Positions 4,838-6,560 of a stretch of DNA of 6,560 nucleotides are shown one piece after another; positions within the stretch are counted from its first letter, which is position 1; each line of letters begins with the position of its first letter. The stretch is from NCBI GenBank assembly GCA_945827765.1, contig CALZPS010000089.1, forward strand, positions 1 to 6,560, in the 5' to 3' direction. Both the position numbers and the translations under genes were made by a program. The notes beneath the pieces were generated by a model. The model was not told the origin of the DNA and ran no database searches. It saw only the letters and a program-made list of their open reading frames with translations. The stretch is from an uncultured Lachnospiraceae bacterium. Its GTDB lineage: Bacteria > Bacillota > Clostridia > Lachnospirales > Lachnospiraceae.

Positions 4838-6469
4838 ATGAAAAAATCAAAGCTGCAAGCTGTTGCTGAGATTTCGTATGTGGTAGTAAATATTTTGTTC
4901 CTTTTGTTTTTCATTTACATGGGAATGAGTGAAAATATATCGGTGCAGAAAGTCAGAGAGTCGCGCACCTATCATAGGATGGATTATTATTCTGTGAAGG
5001 AAATAGAGGATTCTTCCGCCCCTATCGGCATTCGCAGGGAGTATAGTTGGATCATGGATGATATTACCACAAGTGATACGACGTTTGCTTTTTATCTGGT
5101 GCATCATTATGCAGAGGTGTATTTTGATGACGAGCTGATGTATCGCCTTATGCCGAAAGAGACCAACAAAATCGGGAAAAGTATCAGCAGTAACTGGATT
5201 ACGATACCGGTATATCCGGAGGATAGCGGGAGGCAGGTTCGGGTCATTGTGACACCTGTCTATGAGAGTGTACGTAATCGTGAGATTGAATTTGAAATCG
5301 GTTCTCTCCACAATCTGTATAGTACACAGCTGAAAAAGGACCTTCCACAGTTGATTTTGTCAGGTATCTGCATCATATTCGGCGTTTTGATTATGTTGTT
5401 GCAGTTTGCATATATAGTTCATAAAAAAACAAAGAGCTGGAAAATGTTTTATTGGGGAAACTTTCTTCTGCTGCTGGGAATTTGGAGAATTACAGATACG
5501 CGTTTTTCACCGTGGATTTTTCCGGACAATACCATGCTTCTAGGGTATCTAAGTATTGGTGCGATGTTATTAGCAGGCATTCCATTTATGTTATTTTTGA
5601 AAGAAAGCTTTTCCGGGCGCAGAACAACTCCGATATTGATAGACTCATTGACGATTTCAGGGGTTGCGCTGGCATTGCTGTTGTGCCAGATTTTTGGTAT
5701 TGCTGATTTTCGGGAACTAATAATATTTAATCATATTGTGATTGCTGCGATGATTGTACTTTTGATTGTGATATTGATTCTGGAAAATCTGCGGAAGAAA
5801 AAAATCCAAATAAAAATGCTTGCCAGAGTATTCCTACTGATTTCAGGTGTCCTTGCAGATGCTATTATCTATTACGTGAATCGTAGCTCAGCAGGAATTT
5901 TATTTTCTGTGCTTGCGGTATTCCTATATACACTGTTGTTGTTTGGCGAGAATATATTGGACATAAACAAAAAGGCATATGTGGATATCCACACCGGATT
6001 ATATAATAAAAACCGGTGGAATGATTTAATAGACAGAACTGATCTCCAAAATGAACATGTTGGCATGATGATGCTGGATATCAATCATTTGAAATATATT
6101 AATGATACATTTGGGCATGAGAGTGGTGACAAAGTTATCTTTGCATTTGCGAATATTCTGCGAGGTATCATTCTTTCGCCAAATGCGATCTGCCGTTGGG
6201 GAGGAGATGAATTTGCTGTGATTCTGAAAGATACCACATCGGAGATCGTCGAGGGATATCTGAAAGAAATACGTCATGCTGTGGATGAATATAATGAAAG
6301 AAACGGAGAGCCGGAGTTACAATATGCAGCCGGGTATGCACTATCATCCGAATTCCCGGAAATGTCGTGGGAATTGTTGCTGGAAAAGGCGGATGAACGC
6401 ATGTATTTAGACAAAAAACAGTGGTATTTGGAGCGCTCTGTAGATTCTAATACTGGTTCCGGGAATTGA
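4838..6469 (+). CDS. Multi-pass membrane diguanylate cyclase (GGDEF)
   Basis: This 543-residue membrane protein is predicted to make cyclic di-GMP from two GTP. A first membrane helix (about 11-29) is followed by an extracytoplasmic, beta-rich domain (about 30-165), then about seven helices (about 168-193, 200-217, 232-254, 265-287, 293-316, 326-346, 352-371), a layout like 7TMR-DISM sensors. The cytoplasmic GGDEF domain (about 378-530) has DIHTGLYN (383-390), D414 in MLDIN, N422/D423, GHESGD (426-431) and an intact GGDEF at 455-459, so catalytic residues look complete. The inhibitory RxxD site expected at 446-449 reads LSPN and is absent. The start ATG has GGGAG at 4820-4824, a rather long 13-nt spacing. 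The gene is visibly more AT-rich than the V-ATPase genes and stands alone. The ligand is unknown; enzymatic activity is inferred from the motifs. Confidence 0.9.
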   Translation: MKKSKLQAVAEISYVVVNILFLLFFIYMGMSENISVQKVRESRTYHRMDYYSVKEIEDSSAPIGIRREYSWIMDDITTSDTTFAFYLVHHYAEVYFDDELMYRLMPKETNKIGKSISSNWITIPVYPEDSGRQVRVIVTPVYESVRNREIEFEIGSLHNLYSTQLKKDLPQLILSGICIIFGVLIMLLQFAYIVHKKTKSWKMFYWGNFLLLLGIWRITDTRFSPWIFPDNTMLLGYLSIGAMLLAGIPFMLFLKESFSGRRTTPILIDSLTISGVALALLLCQIFGIADFRELIIFNHIVIAAMIVLLIVILILENLRKKKIQIKMLARVFLLISGVLADAIIYYVNRSSAGILFSVLAVFLYTLLLFGENILDINKKAYVDIHTGLYNKNRWNDLIDRTDLQNEHVGMMMLDINHLKYINDTFGHESGDKVIFAFANILRGIILSPNAICRWGGDEFAVILKDTTSEIVEGYLKEIRHAVDEYNERNGEPELQYAAGYALSSEFPEMSWELLLEKADERMYLDKKQWYLERSVDSNTGSGN

Positions 6470-6530
6470 CGGTTATATTTCCTGACTTTGGGAGTTAAAC
6501 ATTAAAATATGAGCCAAGGGACAAATGGAC

Positions 6531-6560
6531 ATAAGAATACATGCTTGCATGTATTCTTAT
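6531..6560. repeat. Perfect 30-nt palindrome at the contig end
   Basis: ATAAGAATACATGC (6531-6544) is the exact reverse complement of GCATGTATTCTTAT (6547-6560), with only TT between. As RNA it would be a 13-bp stem closed by a CUUG loop, 61 nt after the GGDEF stop, so it may be that gene's terminator with the U-tract cut off. The repeat ends exactly on the last base, which also fits a fold-back or assembly artefact. The stretch 6470-6530 before it holds no gene that I can see. Confidence 0.7.

Overview
This window looks like one short assembled contig from a gut-type Firmicute, most likely a Lachnospiraceae member (class Clostridia). That assignment is inference. It rests on a V-type ATP synthase operon in a bacterium, strong purine-rich Shine-Dalgarno sites, a FucO-type iron alcohol dehydrogenase, a ThiT transporter under a TPP riboswitch, and a membrane GGDEF protein of a kind common in that family. 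The first 46 bases are not genomic: they match an Illumina Nextera i7 adapter, index included. Native sequence therefore starts at base 47, inside a gene.

Layout. (1) 47-2358, plus strand: the end of a V-type ATP synthase operon, with the C-terminal part of catalytic subunit A, complete subunit B and complete subunit D, tightly packed and closed by an intrinsic terminator at about 2376-2412. (2) 2413-2595: intergenic, holding a 20-codon ORF whose first 12 residues resemble the start of GH43 glycosidases, then a strong extended -10 promoter and a leader hairpin. (3) 2596-3741, plus strand: a FucO-like lactaldehyde/alcohol dehydrogenase with all iron ligands in place. (4) 3742-3990: a convergent intergenic region with three consecutive hairpins. 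(5) 3991-4720, minus strand: thiT, the thiamine S-component of an ECF transporter, with a TPP riboswitch that begins almost at the predicted transcription start and reaches the Shine-Dalgarno. (6) 4720-4837: a divergent intergenic region with short direct repeats and a promoter for the next gene. (7) 4838-6469, plus strand: a multi-pass membrane diguanylate cyclase with an extracytoplasmic sensor-like domain and no RxxD inhibitory site. (8) 6470-6560: non-coding, ending in a perfect 30-nt palindrome at the last base.

The genes look like four independent transcription units: ATP-driven ion pumping or ATP synthesis, NADH-dependent aldehyde reduction, vitamin B1 uptake, and c-di-GMP signalling. 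I see no new multi-gene system, mobile element, CRISPR array, tRNA or rRNA. The most notable observations are the adapter at one end, the palindrome at the other, the GH43-like relic, the riboswitch architecture, and the crossed arrangement of hairpins between fucO and thiT.
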